Positions 1 through 9,900 are shown, numbered from the stretch's first letter. The stretch is 64,000 bases of DNA from DASQHW01 sp038238245 (GCA_038238245.1 JBBRXX010000024.1:1-64000); one strand, 5' to 3'. Notes: generated from the letters alone by a model not told the origin. Numbers and translations are program-made.

Positions 1-65
1 CGACCGGGGGGCTGAAGACGGGATCGGTGGCGACACGGTTCCGGCGAATTCGGCGAGGAGACAAC

Positions 66-1037
66 GTGGAAGCGGAGTTCTCGCATCTCCCGGTGATGGG
101 ACGGGAGGTGGTGGAGCTCCTCTTGCCGGTGCCCGCCGGGTTGATCGTCGACGGCACGGTCGGTGGCGCAGGCCACGCGGCCCTGCTCCTCGACGCGAGA
201 CCCGACGTGCGAGTGCTCGGCCTCGACCGGGACGCCGACGCCGTTGCCGCCGCGCGTTCCCGGCTCGCGCCCTTCGGGTCGCGCGCACGGGTGGTGCACG
301 GCGGCTTCGAGCAGCTGGGCGCGCTGGTGGAACGGCATGGCGAGGGAGAACAGGTGATGGGAATCCTCATGGATCTCGGGGTGAGCAGCCCGCAGCTCGA
401 CCGACCCGAGCGAGGCTTCTCCTACCGCTTCGACGCGCCGCTCGACATGCGAATGGACGCCAAGCAGTCGCTCACCGCCGCCGACGTCGTGAACGGCTAC
501 GACGAGGCACAGCTCGCCACGGTGATCTCCCAGTACGGCGAGGAACGCTTCGCGCGGAGGATCGCGCACGCGATCGTCGCGGCCCGGCCGTTGGACAGCA
601 CCCGAGAGCTGGCCGACATCGTGCGCGACGCGATCCCGGCCGCGACGCGGCGGCGCGGCCCGCATCCGGCCCGGCGCACGTTCCAGGCCATCCGGATGGA
701 GGTCAACCGGGAGCTGCCGAACCTCGCCGAGGGCCTCCAGGAGTCGGTGCACGTCGTCGGACCTCGCGGCCGGGTACTCGTGCTCGCGTACCACTCGCTC
801 GAAGATCGCATGGTCAAGACCACGTTCGCCCGGTGGGCCGGCGTGGACCGCGACGTCTACGAGCCGCCCAAGCTTCCTGTCCCTCTCCCGAAACGGCACG
901 CGCTGATGCGGGTGCTCACTCGGAGACCGTTGCGCCCGCGCGCAGACGAGGTGGCCGCGAACCCGCGTGCCGAGAGCGCCCGTCTGCGCGCGGTCGAACG
1001 GCTCGACGTCCCCGACCTCCCTGACGTCGTCGCGTGA
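66..1037 (+). CDS. rsmH: 16S rRNA (cytosine-1402-N4)-methyltransferase RsmH
   Basis: S-adenosylmethionine-dependent enzyme that methylates N4 of C1402 in 16S rRNA. The N-terminal SHLPV stretch (residues 6-10) is followed by the Gly-rich SAM-binding motif DGTVGGAGHA (29-38), and YHSLEDRMVK lies in the last third; about 323 residues is the normal family length. GTG 66 is chosen over an in-frame GTG at 27 because GGCGAGGAG lies just ahead of it and the family begins directly before the H-x-P-V motif. It opens the division and cell-wall cluster and overlaps ftsL by GTGA. A stop at 13-15 may be the end of mraZ, the usual upstream neighbour, but four codons cannot prove it. Confidence 0.96.
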   Translation: MEAEFSHLPVMGREVVELLLPVPAGLIVDGTVGGAGHAALLLDARPDVRVLGLDRDADAVAAARSRLAPFGSRARVVHGGFEQLGALVERHGEGEQVMGILMDLGVSSPQLDRPERGFSYRFDAPLDMRMDAKQSLTAADVVNGYDEAQLATVISQYGEERFARRIAHAIVAARPLDSTRELADIVRDAIPAATRRRGPHPARRTFQAIRMEVNRELPNLAEGLQESVHVVGPRGRVLVLAYHSLEDRMVKTTFARWAGVDRDVYEPPKLPVPLPKRHALMRVLTRRPLRPRADEVAANPRAESARLRAVERLDVPDLPDVVA

Positions 1038-1507
1038 GCATCCACATGGGCGCGGAAGCCGGCGCACTTCCCGCACGGCGGCCGCGATCGCCCGACGCCG
1101 TCTCGCCACGCGATCACCTGCGGGTCGCGCCCGACGCCCGACGGCGGCGACTGCGGGCGCGGCTGTTGATGGTCGGCATCGCGCTCGTGACCGTCGCTTC
1201 GTTGTTCACGCTGGTCGGGTTCCGCGTGGTCGCGGCCCAGTCCGCGTTCACGTTGGACCGGCTCACGAAAGAGCGCACCAACGAGCAACTTCGCTACGAA
1301 CGCCTGCGCGAAGACGTCGCGCACCGGTCGTCGCCGGCCGCGATCATCGCCGCCGCGCGCGGCCTCGGCATGGTCGACGCGCCCCAACAGGCGTTCCTCT
1401 GGGCACCGAAGGCCGCGTCGCACGAAACGACGCCGACCGCGACCCCGCAGCCGCTTGCGCCGACGAGCTACGAGCACGCGAAGAAGGCCCTTGACCAGAA
1501 CCCTTGA
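1034..1507 (+). CDS. ftsL: FtsL-like divisome protein
   Basis: Small bitopic membrane protein in the ftsL slot between rsmH and ftsI. It has an Arg-rich cytoplasmic tail (about residues 1-43), one membrane segment (about 44-68, LLMVGIALVTVASLF) and a charged segment (about 70-100) that looks like a short coiled coil, as in the FtsL/DivIC group, where it joins FtsQ and FtsB at the septum. Primary sequence in this family is weakly conserved, so the name rests on topology and position. GTG 1034 overlaps the rsmH stop. The Ala/Pro-rich tail (after about residue 115) overlaps the start of ftsI. Confidence 0.82.
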   Translation: MSIHMGAEAGALPARRPRSPDAVSPRDHLRVAPDARRRRLRARLLMVGIALVTVASLFTLVGFRVVAAQSAFTLDRLTKERTNEQLRYERLREDVAHRSSPAAIIAAARGLGMVDAPQQAFLWAPKAASHETTPTATPQPLAPTSYEHAKKALDQNP

Positions 1508-3392
1508 TCCGGTTGCGCCGCGGCGAGCCGCCCGGCCCCGTCGTCGGCTCGCGTCGTGCAGCGTCATCGTGGTCGTCGTGTTCGGCGTGCTCGCGGTCCG
1601 CGTCGTGCAGCTCCAGCTGATGAGCGGCGACTACTACACGCGACAGGCGGTGTTGCAGTCGCTGCACAAGATCCCGATCAACGCCGAGCGGGGGAGTGTG
1701 TTCGACCGCAACGGCCGCGACCTCGCCTTGTCGGTACGGCGATCGACGGTCTATGCCGACCCGACGCTCGTAGTGGACCCGGCGGCGACGGCGGTCAAGC
1801 TCGCGCCGGTGCTGCACGTCGACGCGCAGTACCTCCTGAAGCAGCTCTCGGCGAAGCCGAACCGGTTCTCGTATCTCGCCCACACCGTCGACGACGACGT
1901 CGCGGCCAGGGTAAAGGCGCTGAACCTGCCCGGCATCGGCTTCGTGCCCGAGTCCAAGCGGAGCTATCCCGCGAACCCCCTCGCGGGTGCCCTGATCGGC
2001 CAGGTAGGCGCCGACGGCACCGGGCTCGACGGTATCGAATATCTCTACAACTCGATGCTCGCCGGCAAACCCGGCGAGCTCGTCGTCGAACAAGACCCGG
2101 ACGGCCGTGACATCCCGAATACGCAGCGGACGCACGTCGTCGCCCGGCGCGGCACCGACGTGATGCTCACGATCGACCAGACCCTCCAGTGGGAAGCCGA
2201 GTACGCGTTGCTCGACCAGGTGCAAGCGACGCAGGCCAAAGGCGGCATGGCCGCGCTCGTCGACGTCACCAACGGAGACGTGCTCGCGATGGCCACCGTG
2301 CACGGGGCGACGGCAGCGGGCCCGGCGGGCGTCGCGGGGCCGGCCGAGCGCAACGCGCCGCTCACCGACCTGTTCGCGCCGGGTTCCACGACGAAGCTGA
2401 TCACGCTCGCGTGGGCGATCGAGCACGGCAAGATCAGGCAGGACTCCACCTTCACCGTGCCGTACTCGATCAAGGTCGATCCCGCGGTCAAGCCGTACTA
2501 CGACGCGGAGTGGCACCCGAAGCAGATGATGACGACCGCCGACATCATGCGGCAGTCGTCGAACGTCGGCACGATCGAGATCGCGCAGCTGATGCACAAC
2601 CAGGAGATGGCCGATGCCGTGCGCGCGTTCGGGCTCGGGACGCGCACGTCGATCGACTGGCCCGGGCAGCCCGAGGGTCTGATGCTGCCTCCGTCGCAGT
2701 ACTACTGCTGCGGCAAGTACGCGACGGCCATCGGCTATGGCGTCTCGGTGACAGGCATGCAGATGCTCGGTGCGTTCACGACGATCGCGAACGACGGGGT
2801 CACGCGGCCGGCGCATCTTCTCGGCGCGACGATCGACGCGAAGGGCGACCGCCACCGCGCTCCGGTACCCGCCGGCCGGCGCGTCGTGTCGAGCGCGACC
2901 GCACGCACGATGACGTCGATGATGGAAGGCGTCGTCTCCGACGGCACCGGTGCGTGCGCGGCGATTCCCGGCTATCCGGTGGCGGGCAAGACCGGCACGT
3001 CGAAGAAGCAGCTGAACGGGACGTACTCGCAGAGCGCGACGATGGCATCGTTCATCGGATTCGCGCCGACGGACCATCCGAGATTCGCGGCGATGGTGGT
3101 GCTCGACCAGCCCGCGCCCGAGTTCCAATTCGGCGGGACATCGGCGGCGCCGGCCTGGTCCGAGATCATGCAGTTCGCGCTGTTGCAGTACGGCGTCGCG
3201 CCGACCGATCCGACCGGCGAGCAGTACCAGAAGGCGCGTGCCTTCTCGAAGAACCAGCCGTGCAGCGTGCCCCACGGCGCGGATCTCGCGAACGTGCTTG
3301 CGCACCAAGCAGCCGGCCCGGCGCACGGGTCGACGACCAATGCGGGTGGGGCGACCGGTAGCCTGCCGGCCAATACGTCCCGAAGGAATTAG
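1491..3392 (+). CDS. ftsI: Peptidoglycan D,D-transpeptidase FtsI (class B PBP, PBP3-like)
   Basis: Septal transpeptidase that cross-links peptidoglycan with FtsW. A membrane anchor (about residues 20-42, SVIVVVVFGVLAVRVV) precedes the dimerisation domain (about 45-215) and the transpeptidase domain, which has all three active-site motifs: STTK with nucleophile near Ser299, SSN near 356 and KTG near 500. TTG 1491 is preferred because AAGAAGG lies directly ahead; an in-frame TTG at 1455 would add 12 Arg-rich residues. Either start overlaps ftsL, implying coupled translation. About 633 residues is typical for actinobacterial PBP3. The tail after the KTG region is Ala/Thr-rich without PASTA domains. 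Confidence 0.95.
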   Translation: MTRTLDPVAPRRAARPRRRLASCSVIVVVVFGVLAVRVVQLQLMSGDYYTRQAVLQSLHKIPINAERGSVFDRNGRDLALSVRRSTVYADPTLVVDPAATAVKLAPVLHVDAQYLLKQLSAKPNRFSYLAHTVDDDVAARVKALNLPGIGFVPESKRSYPANPLAGALIGQVGADGTGLDGIEYLYNSMLAGKPGELVVEQDPDGRDIPNTQRTHVVARRGTDVMLTIDQTLQWEAEYALLDQVQATQAKGGMAALVDVTNGDVLAMATVHGATAAGPAGVAGPAERNAPLTDLFAPGSTTKLITLAWAIEHGKIRQDSTFTVPYSIKVDPAVKPYYDAEWHPKQMMTTADIMRQSSNVGTIEIAQLMHNQEMADAVRAFGLGTRTSIDWPGQPEGLMLPPSQYYCCGKYATAIGYGVSVTGMQMLGAFTTIANDGVTRPAHLLGATIDAKGDRHRAPVPAGRRVVSSATARTMTSMMEGVVSDGTGACAAIPGYPVAGKTGTSKKQLNGTYSQSATMASFIGFAPTDHPRFAAMVVLDQPAPEFQFGGTSAAPAWSEIMQFALLQYGVAPTDPTGEQYQKARAFSKNQPCSVPHGADLANVLAHQAAGPAHGSTTNAGGATGSLPANTSRRN

Positions 3393-3401
3393 GGGTGGCG
3401 C

Positions 3402-4886
3402 GTGCGCCTGCACGACCTCCTCGACGGCCTCGAGCTCTTCGACGCCTTCGTCGACACGAGCGTCGAGGTTCGAGGTGACGACGACGCCGTCGTGCGTGCC
3501 GTCGTACACGACAGCCGACACGTGGTTCCGGGTGCGCTCTTCTGCTGTATTCCGGGAGCGCATACCGATGGGCATGACCACGCGGTCGCCGCCGTCGCCG
3601 CAGGGGCGACCGCGTGTCTCGTCGAGCGCTGGCTCGACGTCGACGTGCCGCAAGCGCGTGTGGGTTCGGTGCGGAGAGTGCTCGGTCCGCTCTGCGCGCG
3701 GTTCCACGGTGAGCCCGCGCGTGCGATGCGCGTGCTCGGGGTGACCGGGACGAACGGGAAGACCACCACCACGTATCTGCTCGAGCGGATCGCCGCGGCC
3801 GCGGGCGAGCGCTCGGGCATCATCGGCACGACCGGCGCGCGCATCGATGGCATGTCGCTTCCCGTGCCCCACACGACTCCCGAGGCGACCGAGCTGCAAC
3901 CCCTGCTCGCACGCATGCGGGATGCGGGCGTCCGCACCGTCGCCATGGAGGTGTCGTCACACGCGCTCGACCAGCACCGCGTCGACGGAACGCGCTTCGC
4001 TGTCGCGTGTTTCACGAACCTCTCGCACGACCATCTCGACTATCACGGCACGCTCGACGCGTACCTTGCCGCCAAGGAACGGCTGTTCACTCCCGCGTTC
4101 ACCGCTCGCGCCGCGGTGGGCGTCGACGACGAGCACGGTCGCGGGCTCGCGGCGCGTGCGCGAACCGCAGGCCTGGACGTCTCCACGTTCGCCATCGACG
4201 CTGACGCGGACGTCGGCGTCAGCGACGTCGTGCTCGACGCCCGCTCGTCGGCGTTCACGATCGTCGACGGCCCGAAGCGGCACCGCGTGCACACGCCGCT
4301 CGTCGGTGAATTCAACGTCGCGAACGCGCTCGCGGCCTTCGCGACCGCGCGCGCCGCGGGATTCGACACCGACGCGATTCTCGCCGGGCTCGCCGACCCG
4401 CCGGTGGTACCGGGCCGTCTCGAACCGGTGGAGACCGGTCATCCCTTCCTCGTCTTCGTCGACTATGCCCACACTCCCGACGCGCTCGCGTCGGTCCTGG
4501 GTGCGACCCGTGCGTTCGTGCAGCCCGGTGGCCGCTTGCTCGTCGTGTTCGGGTGCGGCGGGGATCGTGATCGCGCGAAGCGGCCGGTGATGGGCGCGGT
4601 CGCGACGGAGATGAGTGACGTTGCATATCTCACCTCCGACAATTCCCGCTCCGAGGAACCGGAAGCGATCGTGCGGGAAGTTCTCGCCGGCGTTGGTGGC
4701 GGCGGCGCTCCCGTCGTCGAGCTCGACCGGCGCGAGGCCATCGGACGCGCCCTTCGCGACGCCCGCGCGGGCGACGTCGTGATCATCGCCGGGAAGGGCC
4801 ATGAGTCGGGCCAGACCACGAACGGCGTCACGGTGCCGTTCGACGACCGCGTCGTCGCCCAGGAAGAGCTGGAGGCCCGGGCGTGA
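3402..4886 (+). CDS. murE: UDP-N-acetylmuramoyl-tripeptide synthetase MurE
   Basis: Cytoplasmic Mur ligase that adds the third amino acid to UDP-MurNAc-L-Ala-D-Glu. The ATP loop GTNGKTTTT lies near residues 116-124, and the central-domain signature DHLDYHGTLDAYLAAK follows. The amino-acid selecting loop reads DNSRSEEP (about 413-420). Its Arg matches the DNPR motif of meso-diaminopimelate-adding enzymes rather than lysine-adding ones, so an A1-gamma peptidoglycan with DAP is inferred. At 494 residues it is full length. It starts 9 bases after ftsI, with AGGGGTGG upstream, and ends in a GTGA overlap with murF. Confidence 0.96.
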   Translation: MRLHDLLDGLELFDAFVDTSVEVRGDDDAVVRAVVHDSRHVVPGALFCCIPGAHTDGHDHAVAAVAAGATACLVERWLDVDVPQARVGSVRRVLGPLCARFHGEPARAMRVLGVTGTNGKTTTTYLLERIAAAAGERSGIIGTTGARIDGMSLPVPHTTPEATELQPLLARMRDAGVRTVAMEVSSHALDQHRVDGTRFAVACFTNLSHDHLDYHGTLDAYLAAKERLFTPAFTARAAVGVDDEHGRGLAARARTAGLDVSTFAIDADADVGVSDVVLDARSSAFTIVDGPKRHRVHTPLVGEFNVANALAAFATARAAGFDTDAILAGLADPPVVPGRLEPVETGHPFLVFVDYAHTPDALASVLGATRAFVQPGGRLLVVFGCGGDRDRAKRPVMGAVATEMSDVAYLTSDNSRSEEPEAIVREVLAGVGGGGAPVVELDRREAIGRALRDARAGDVVIIAGKGHESGQTTNGVTVPFDDRVVAQEELEARA

Positions 4887-6292
4887 CGGCGATGGTGATG
4901 ACCGCCGCCGACATCGCGCGCCGGTGCGAGGGTCGCGTCATCGGTGACCCCGGCGCCCGCGCCGACTCGTGGGCATTCGATTCGCGCGCGCTCGATCCGG
5001 GCGCGTGCTTCGTCGCGCTGCGCGACGCCCGCGACGGACACGACTTCGTGTACGCCGCGTTCGACGCGGGCGCACGCGTCGCGCTCGTCGATCGCCCACT
5101 GCAACCGTCACGAGAGATCGCCCGCGGTCACGCGCTCGTCCACGTGGCCGACGCGCTGCGCGCCCTGCAGGACATCGGCCGGTCGGTACGCACAGACCGC
5201 GCGGACGTGCGCGTCGTTGCGGTGGCCGGGTCGACCGGAAAGACCTCCACCAAGGATCTCCTGGCGGCCACGCTGGCGCCGCTCGGATGTCACGCCAACG
5301 CCGAGTCCCACAACAACGAGTTCGGGCTCCCGTTGACGTTGTGCAACGCGCCGACGTCCGCCCGTGTCGTCGTCACCGAGATGGGAGAGCGGTTTCCGGG
5401 TGACCTCGCACTGTTGTGCGACATCGCCCGGCCGCAGGTCGCGGTGGTCACGAACGTCGGCCTCGCGCACGCGGAGCATCTCGGTGGCTTCGAAGGGGTC
5501 GCGAAGATGCTCGGTGAAGAGCTCCTCGGTGCGCTTCCGGCCGACGGCGTGGCGGTGTTGAATGGTGACGACCCGTGGACGGCGGACATCTCGGCGCGTA
5601 CGAACGCGCGGTTCGTGACCGTCGGGCTGGGCACGGGCACCGACTACCGGATCAGCGACGTCGAGCTCGACGGTCAGCTGCGGCCCTCGTTCCGGCTGCG
5701 GGGCGCGCGTCTGCGCGTGCCGCTGCACGGGGGCCATCACGTGATGAACGCCGCGATGGCTGCTGCGGTGGCCCACGACGTCTTCGGCATGCAGTTCGAC
5801 GAGATCGCCGTCGCGCTGGCCGGCGCCTCGACCGGTAAATGGCGCATGGAGCTGCTCGAGACCGACGACGCGATCACGATCCTCAACGACGCGTACAACG
5901 CGAACCCCACTTCGATGGAAGCTGCGCTGGTCGCGCTCGCGCACCTGCCGCTCCCGGGCCGACGGGTCGCGGTGTTGGGCGACATGCGGGAGCTCGGTCC
6001 GCATCACGACGAAGCCCACCGCGCCGTCGGCGTCCGCGCCGCGGGCCTCGGGCTCGACGTGATCATCGGTGTCGGAGCCGGGGGAGCGCTGATTGCCGAA
6101 ACGGCGCGCACGCGGGGCGCACACGCGGAGATCGTCGACGACGCGGCGGCGGCCCTCGTGTGCGTCGACGCGCTCGTGAGCCGAGGCGACGCGGTCTTGT
6201 GCAAGGCGAGCCGCGCGGTCGGGCTCGAGGTCGTCGCCGACGGACTGCTTGCAAGTCGTCGGAGTGACGCGGACGGGAGCGGCGCGTCGTGA
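4883..6292 (+). CDS. murF: UDP-N-acetylmuramoyl-tripeptide-D-alanyl-D-alanine ligase MurF
   Basis: Adds D-Ala-D-Ala to the UDP-MurNAc tripeptide. The ATP loop AGSTGKTSTK has its lysine at about residue 120, and the C-terminal domain has the family motif NDAYNANPTSM. At 469 residues it has the normal three-domain length. GTG 4883 overlaps the murE stop and the gene ends in another GTGA overlap with mraY, so murE, murF and mraY are translationally coupled. An in-frame ATG 15 bases downstream is a possible alternative start. No ddl (D-Ala-D-Ala ligase) lies in this cluster. Confidence 0.96.
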   Translation: MTAMVMTAADIARRCEGRVIGDPGARADSWAFDSRALDPGACFVALRDARDGHDFVYAAFDAGARVALVDRPLQPSREIARGHALVHVADALRALQDIGRSVRTDRADVRVVAVAGSTGKTSTKDLLAATLAPLGCHANAESHNNEFGLPLTLCNAPTSARVVVTEMGERFPGDLALLCDIARPQVAVVTNVGLAHAEHLGGFEGVAKMLGEELLGALPADGVAVLNGDDPWTADISARTNARFVTVGLGTGTDYRISDVELDGQLRPSFRLRGARLRVPLHGGHHVMNAAMAAAVAHDVFGMQFDEIAVALAGASTGKWRMELLETDDAITILNDAYNANPTSMEAALVALAHLPLPGRRVAVLGDMRELGPHHDEAHRAVGVRAAGLGLDVIIGVGAGGALIAETARTRGAHAEIVDDAAAALVCVDALVSRGDAVLCKASRAVGLEVVADGLLASRRSDADGSGAS

Positions 6293-7329
6293 TCGCGATG
6301 CTGATGGCGGCCGCCCTCTCGTTCACCGTGACGATCTTCGGCACGCCGCTGCTCATCCGGTGGCTGCGCGCCCACGCCATCGGCCAGCAGATACGCGACG
6401 ACGGGCCGATCGAGCACCCGCACGCGGCGAAGGCCGGGACGCCGACGATGGGCGGCCTCGCGATCGTCGTTGCCACCGTGCTCGGATATCTCTTCGCGCA
6501 CGTGCGCCGGGAAACCGTCGCGTTCGCGCGGTCGGGTTGGTCGCTGCTCGCGCTCGTCGTGGGCCTCGGCGTCGTCGGGTGGATCGACGACTACCTCGGC
6601 GTGCGCGCCCGCCGGAACCTCGGGCTCCGCAAGCGCGGGAAGACGCTCGGGATCGTCGCGGTCGGATCGGCGTTCGCGTGGCTTGCGGTGAGCTTCGTGC
6701 ACACCGACACGCACCTCTCGTTCACCCGCCCGCTCGATGTCGACCTCGGCAAGGTGGGTCTCTTCATCTGGGCCGTGCTCGTCATCTACGCGACGGCAAA
6801 CGCGGTCAACCTCACCGATGGTCTCGACGGGCTGGCGACCGGGTCGTCGTCCTTCGTGTTCGCGGCGTTCATGATCATCGCCTTCACCGAGTTCCGCCAT
6901 CCCGACATCTACAACGTGTCAGCTGCACAAGCACTCGACCAGGCGATCGTCGCGGCCGCGATGTTCGGCGCCTGCGCGGGGTTCCTGTGGTGGAACGCGG
7001 CTCCCGCGCGCATCTTCATGGGCGATACGGGATCGCTTGCGATCGGGGGTGCGATGGCCGGGCTCGCGATCATGACGCGCACCCACCTACTGCTTCCGAT
7101 CCTCGCCGGGCTGCCGCTGGTCGAGGCGCTCTCGGTGATCGCCCAGGTCGTCTCCTACCGCGGCTTCCGGCGGCGCGTCCTGCGCATGGCCCCGATCCAT
7201 CACCACTTCGAGGTGGGAGGCTGGTCGGAGTTCACGGTGATCGTGCGGTTCTGGTTGTTCGCCGGTATCTGCGTCGCATTCGGCATCGGCATCTTCTACG
7301 CCGACTTCCTCCGGTTCGGGTTGGAGTGA
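6289..7329 (+). CDS. mraY: Phospho-N-acetylmuramoyl-pentapeptide transferase MraY
   Basis: Integral membrane enzyme that moves phospho-MurNAc-pentapeptide to undecaprenyl phosphate, making lipid I. About ten hydrophobic segments are visible. The cytoplasmic loops carry the family motifs: an Asp-rich WIDDYLG, NLTDGLDGLA with the active-site region, FMGDTGSLA, and PIHHHFE close to the C-terminus. At 346 residues it has the expected length. GTG 6289 overlaps murF. Sixteen bases separate it from murD. Confidence 0.97.
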   Translation: MIAMLMAAALSFTVTIFGTPLLIRWLRAHAIGQQIRDDGPIEHPHAAKAGTPTMGGLAIVVATVLGYLFAHVRRETVAFARSGWSLLALVVGLGVVGWIDDYLGVRARRNLGLRKRGKTLGIVAVGSAFAWLAVSFVHTDTHLSFTRPLDVDLGKVGLFIWAVLVIYATANAVNLTDGLDGLATGSSSFVFAAFMIIAFTEFRHPDIYNVSAAQALDQAIVAAAMFGACAGFLWWNAAPARIFMGDTGSLAIGGAMAGLAIMTRTHLLLPILAGLPLVEALSVIAQVVSYRGFRRRVLRMAPIHHHFEVGGWSEFTVIVRFWLFAGICVAFGIGIFYADFLRFGLE

Positions 7330-7345
7330 CCGTGAGCGCAGCGCG

Positions 7346-8701
7346 GTGAGAGCACTCGTGATCGGGCTGGCCGAGACCGGAGCGTCCGTGACGCGGCGCC
7401 TCGACGGCGAGGGGTGGGACGTGATCGTGATCGAGGACGCGCCGGGGACGACCGATCGCTATCGCGCGCGCGTCGATGTCGTGCGGGCGGTCGACGCCGA
7501 GCTCGTCGAGTCGCCGGACGTCGGAACCACGCGCGCGCTCGCGGCGCAGGTCGACCTGGTCGTGCCGAGTCCCCTCGTGCGTGCCGACCACCCCGCGATC
7601 GCGGCCGCGAGAGCCGCCGGCGTGCAGGTTCGGAGCGAGATCGATCTCGCGGCGGATCGAGCCTCGGTACCGATCGTCGCGGTCACCGGTACCAACGGCA
7701 AGACGACGGTGACGTCGATGACCGCGGCGATGTTGAACAGCTCCGGAGTGCGCGCGGTCGCGGCCGGCAACATCGGTCGGCCGTTGATCGATGCGATCGA
7801 TGACGACGTCGATGTGATCGTCGCCGAGGTCTCGTCGTTCCAGCTCGAGTTCGCGGACACGTTCGCGCCTCGGGTCGCGGTGTTGCTCGCGATCACGCCC
7901 GATCACCTCGACTGGCATGGCTCGTTCGATCAATACGCCACGGCCAAGGCTCGCGTCGCGGCGCATCAGCACGGTGGCGACCTGCTCGTCTACGACGCGG
8001 ACGACGCACGCGCCCGTGAGGTGGCGACGCGGGCGCCCGCGAGAAGTGTCGGCGTGTCTCTCCGCACGGAGACGGCCGGGACCTATCACATATCCGGCGA
8101 TCGGCTGATGACTGCGGACGGTCGCGAGATCGCGTCCCTGAGTGACATGCGCCGGTCACTGTTGCACGACCGCACAAACGCGCTCGCATCTGCCGCAGCC
8201 GCGCTCGACGTCGGTGCGACGCCGGCCGGAGTGCGCGATGCGCTCGCGTCGTACGCGACCATGCCCCATCGCGTCGCGCTCGTCGGCGAAGCTAATGGGG
8301 TGTATTGGTACGACGATTCGAAGGCGACGAACCCGGACGCGACGTTGCGCGCGATCAGCTCGTTCGATCATGTCGTGCTGCTCGCCGGCGGCCGGAACAA
8401 AGGTCTCGATCTGTCCGTGCTGGTCTCGCAGTCCTCTCGCTTGCGAGGAGTCGTCGCGTTCGGCGAAGCCGGACCGGAGATCGCCGCAGCATTCACCGCG
8501 GCCACACATACTCCGGTCGTCACCGTGACGTCGATGCACGATGCAGTCCTTGCCGCGCGCGAGCTGGCGCAGCGCGGTGATGTCGTCTTGTTGTCGCCGG
8601 CATGCGCGTCGTTCGATGCCTACACCGGATATGCGCAGCGCGGTGACGATTTCGCCGCCCACGTCCGTGCGCGACTCGCACAGGAGGCAACCACCGGATG
8701 A
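7346..8701 (+). CDS. murD: UDP-N-acetylmuramoylalanine-D-glutamate ligase MurD
   Basis: Mur ligase that adds D-glutamate to UDP-MurNAc-L-Ala. A Rossmann-like N-terminal domain (VIGLAETGASVTRRL) precedes the ATP loop TGTNGKTTVT (lysine near residue 119), ITPDHLDWH, and the C-terminal YDDSKATNPDAT and SPACASFD motifs of MurD. The length of 451 is usual. GTG 7346 is the first usable start after mraY, because the closer GTG at 7332 meets a stop after five codons. It ends in an ATGA overlap with ftsW. Confidence 0.96.
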   Translation: MRALVIGLAETGASVTRRLDGEGWDVIVIEDAPGTTDRYRARVDVVRAVDAELVESPDVGTTRALAAQVDLVVPSPLVRADHPAIAAARAAGVQVRSEIDLAADRASVPIVAVTGTNGKTTVTSMTAAMLNSSGVRAVAAGNIGRPLIDAIDDDVDVIVAEVSSFQLEFADTFAPRVAVLLAITPDHLDWHGSFDQYATAKARVAAHQHGGDLLVYDADDARAREVATRAPARSVGVSLRTETAGTYHISGDRLMTADGREIASLSDMRRSLLHDRTNALASAAAALDVGATPAGVRDALASYATMPHRVALVGEANGVYWYDDSKATNPDATLRAISSFDHVVLLAGGRNKGLDLSVLVSQSSRLRGVVAFGEAGPEIAAAFTAATHTPVVTVTSMHDAVLAARELAQRGDVVLLSPACASFDAYTGYAQRGDDFAAHVRARLAQEATTG

Positions 8702-9900
8702 CCGCGATCTCACCGCGTCTGCCGCTCGCCCGGTTCGCCCGGCGCAATCCGCTCACGCGGCTCGGGACGCGTCTCGTTGCGCAGCGCAAGACGCTGCCGC
8801 GTACGCCGGCCTACCTCGTGGTGTGCGCGACCCTGGGGGTGCTCAACATCGTCGGTCTGGTGATGATCCTCTCGGCGTCTTCGGTTCGGGCGCTCTCCGA
8901 CTACGGATCAGCGTGGTACTTCTTCCAGCGGCAAGTGGTGTGGGCCACGTTCGGATTGGTCGCGTTCGTGGTCGCGGCTCGCGTCGACTACCGGCGCTGG
9001 AAACGGTTCGCACCCGGATCGCTCGTCGTCACGATCGCGCTCCTGGTCGCCGTTCTCGCCATGGGTGACAAGGTCAGCGGATCACGACGGTGGCTGGGAA
9101 TCGGTTCGTACGGAGTGCAACCCAGCGAGCTCGCAAAGCTCAGCCTCGTGTTGTGCGCGGCCCTGATCCTGACCGCGCGGGCTGACCGCTTGCACGAATC
9201 GCGCGCGTGGCGGCCGGTCGTGCTGCTCGTCCTGCTGTTCGCGGCGCTCGTGATGCTGGAGCCCGACCTCACCTCGACCCTCGTGCTCGCGATCATCGCG
9301 TTCGGGCTCCTCATCGTCGCGGGTGCGCCGAGCCGGGATCTGCTCAAGCTCTCCGCCTACGGAATTGCGGGCTCGATGCTGCTCGCCTACGCCGAGCCGT
9401 ACCGGCGCTCACGGATGCTCGCGTTCCTCCACCCGTCGCAGGACCCGTCGCGTACGACGTACCAGATCCGCCAATCGTTGATCGCGTTGGGGAGCGGCGG
9501 CCTGAACGGCGTCGGCCTCGGCGCCGGACGCGCCAAGTGGCTGTTCCTTCCGAACGCGCACACCGACTTCATCTTCGCGATCGTCGGCGAGGAGCTCGGG
9601 TTTGTCGGATCGTTGCTCGTGCTCGGCTTGTTCGCCGGGTTCGGGCTTGTCGGCTTCCACGTGGCGCGCCGCACACCGGACCGCTTCGGAATGCTGGTCG
9701 CCGCGGGGGTGACGGCGTGGATCACCGGGGAGGCGGTCATCAATGTCGGCGCCGTCGTGGGCGTGCTTCCGGTATCCGGTGTCCCGCTGCCGTTCCTGTC
9801 CGTCGGGGGCTCGTCGCTCGTGATCACGATGTTCGGCGCGGGAATACTCGCGAACATCGCTCGGCAGGTGCCCGTGCGCGTCCCGGCGCAACAGTCGTGA
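8698..9900 (+). CDS. ftsW: Septal peptidoglycan glycosyltransferase FtsW
   Basis: SEDS-family polymerase that works with FtsI at the septum. There are about ten membrane segments. Family motifs are present: MILSASSVRALSDYG after the first helix, GSRRWLGIGSYGVQPSELAKL, the extracytoplasmic YQIRQSLIALGSGGLNGVGLG with the nearby ANGE-like region NAHTDFIFAIVGEELG, and VLPVSGVPLPFLSVGGSS. At 400 residues it lacks the long C-terminal tail of some mycobacterial homologues. It is coupled to murD (ATGA) and to murG (GTGA). Confidence 0.95.
   Translation: MTAISPRLPLARFARRNPLTRLGTRLVAQRKTLPRTPAYLVVCATLGVLNIVGLVMILSASSVRALSDYGSAWYFFQRQVVWATFGLVAFVVAARVDYRRWKRFAPGSLVVTIALLVAVLAMGDKVSGSRRWLGIGSYGVQPSELAKLSLVLCAALILTARADRLHESRAWRPVVLLVLLFAALVMLEPDLTSTLVLAIIAFGLLIVAGAPSRDLLKLSAYGIAGSMLLAYAEPYRRSRMLAFLHPSQDPSRTTYQIRQSLIALGSGGLNGVGLGAGRAKWLFLPNAHTDFIFAIVGEELGFVGSLLVLGLFAGFGLVGFHVARRTPDRFGMLVAAGVTAWITGEAVINVGAVVGVLPVSGVPLPFLSVGGSSLVITMFGAGILANIARQVPVRVPAQQS

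Noticed and set aside
1..65. End of mraZ
   Set aside because: A stop at 13-15 fits the expected neighbour, but four codons are too little evidence to annotate it.
1344..3899. 851-codon open frame on the minus strand across ftsI and murE
   Set aside because: Arg/His-rich translation without domain motifs, fully antisense to clear genes; a usual shadow of high-GC codon use.
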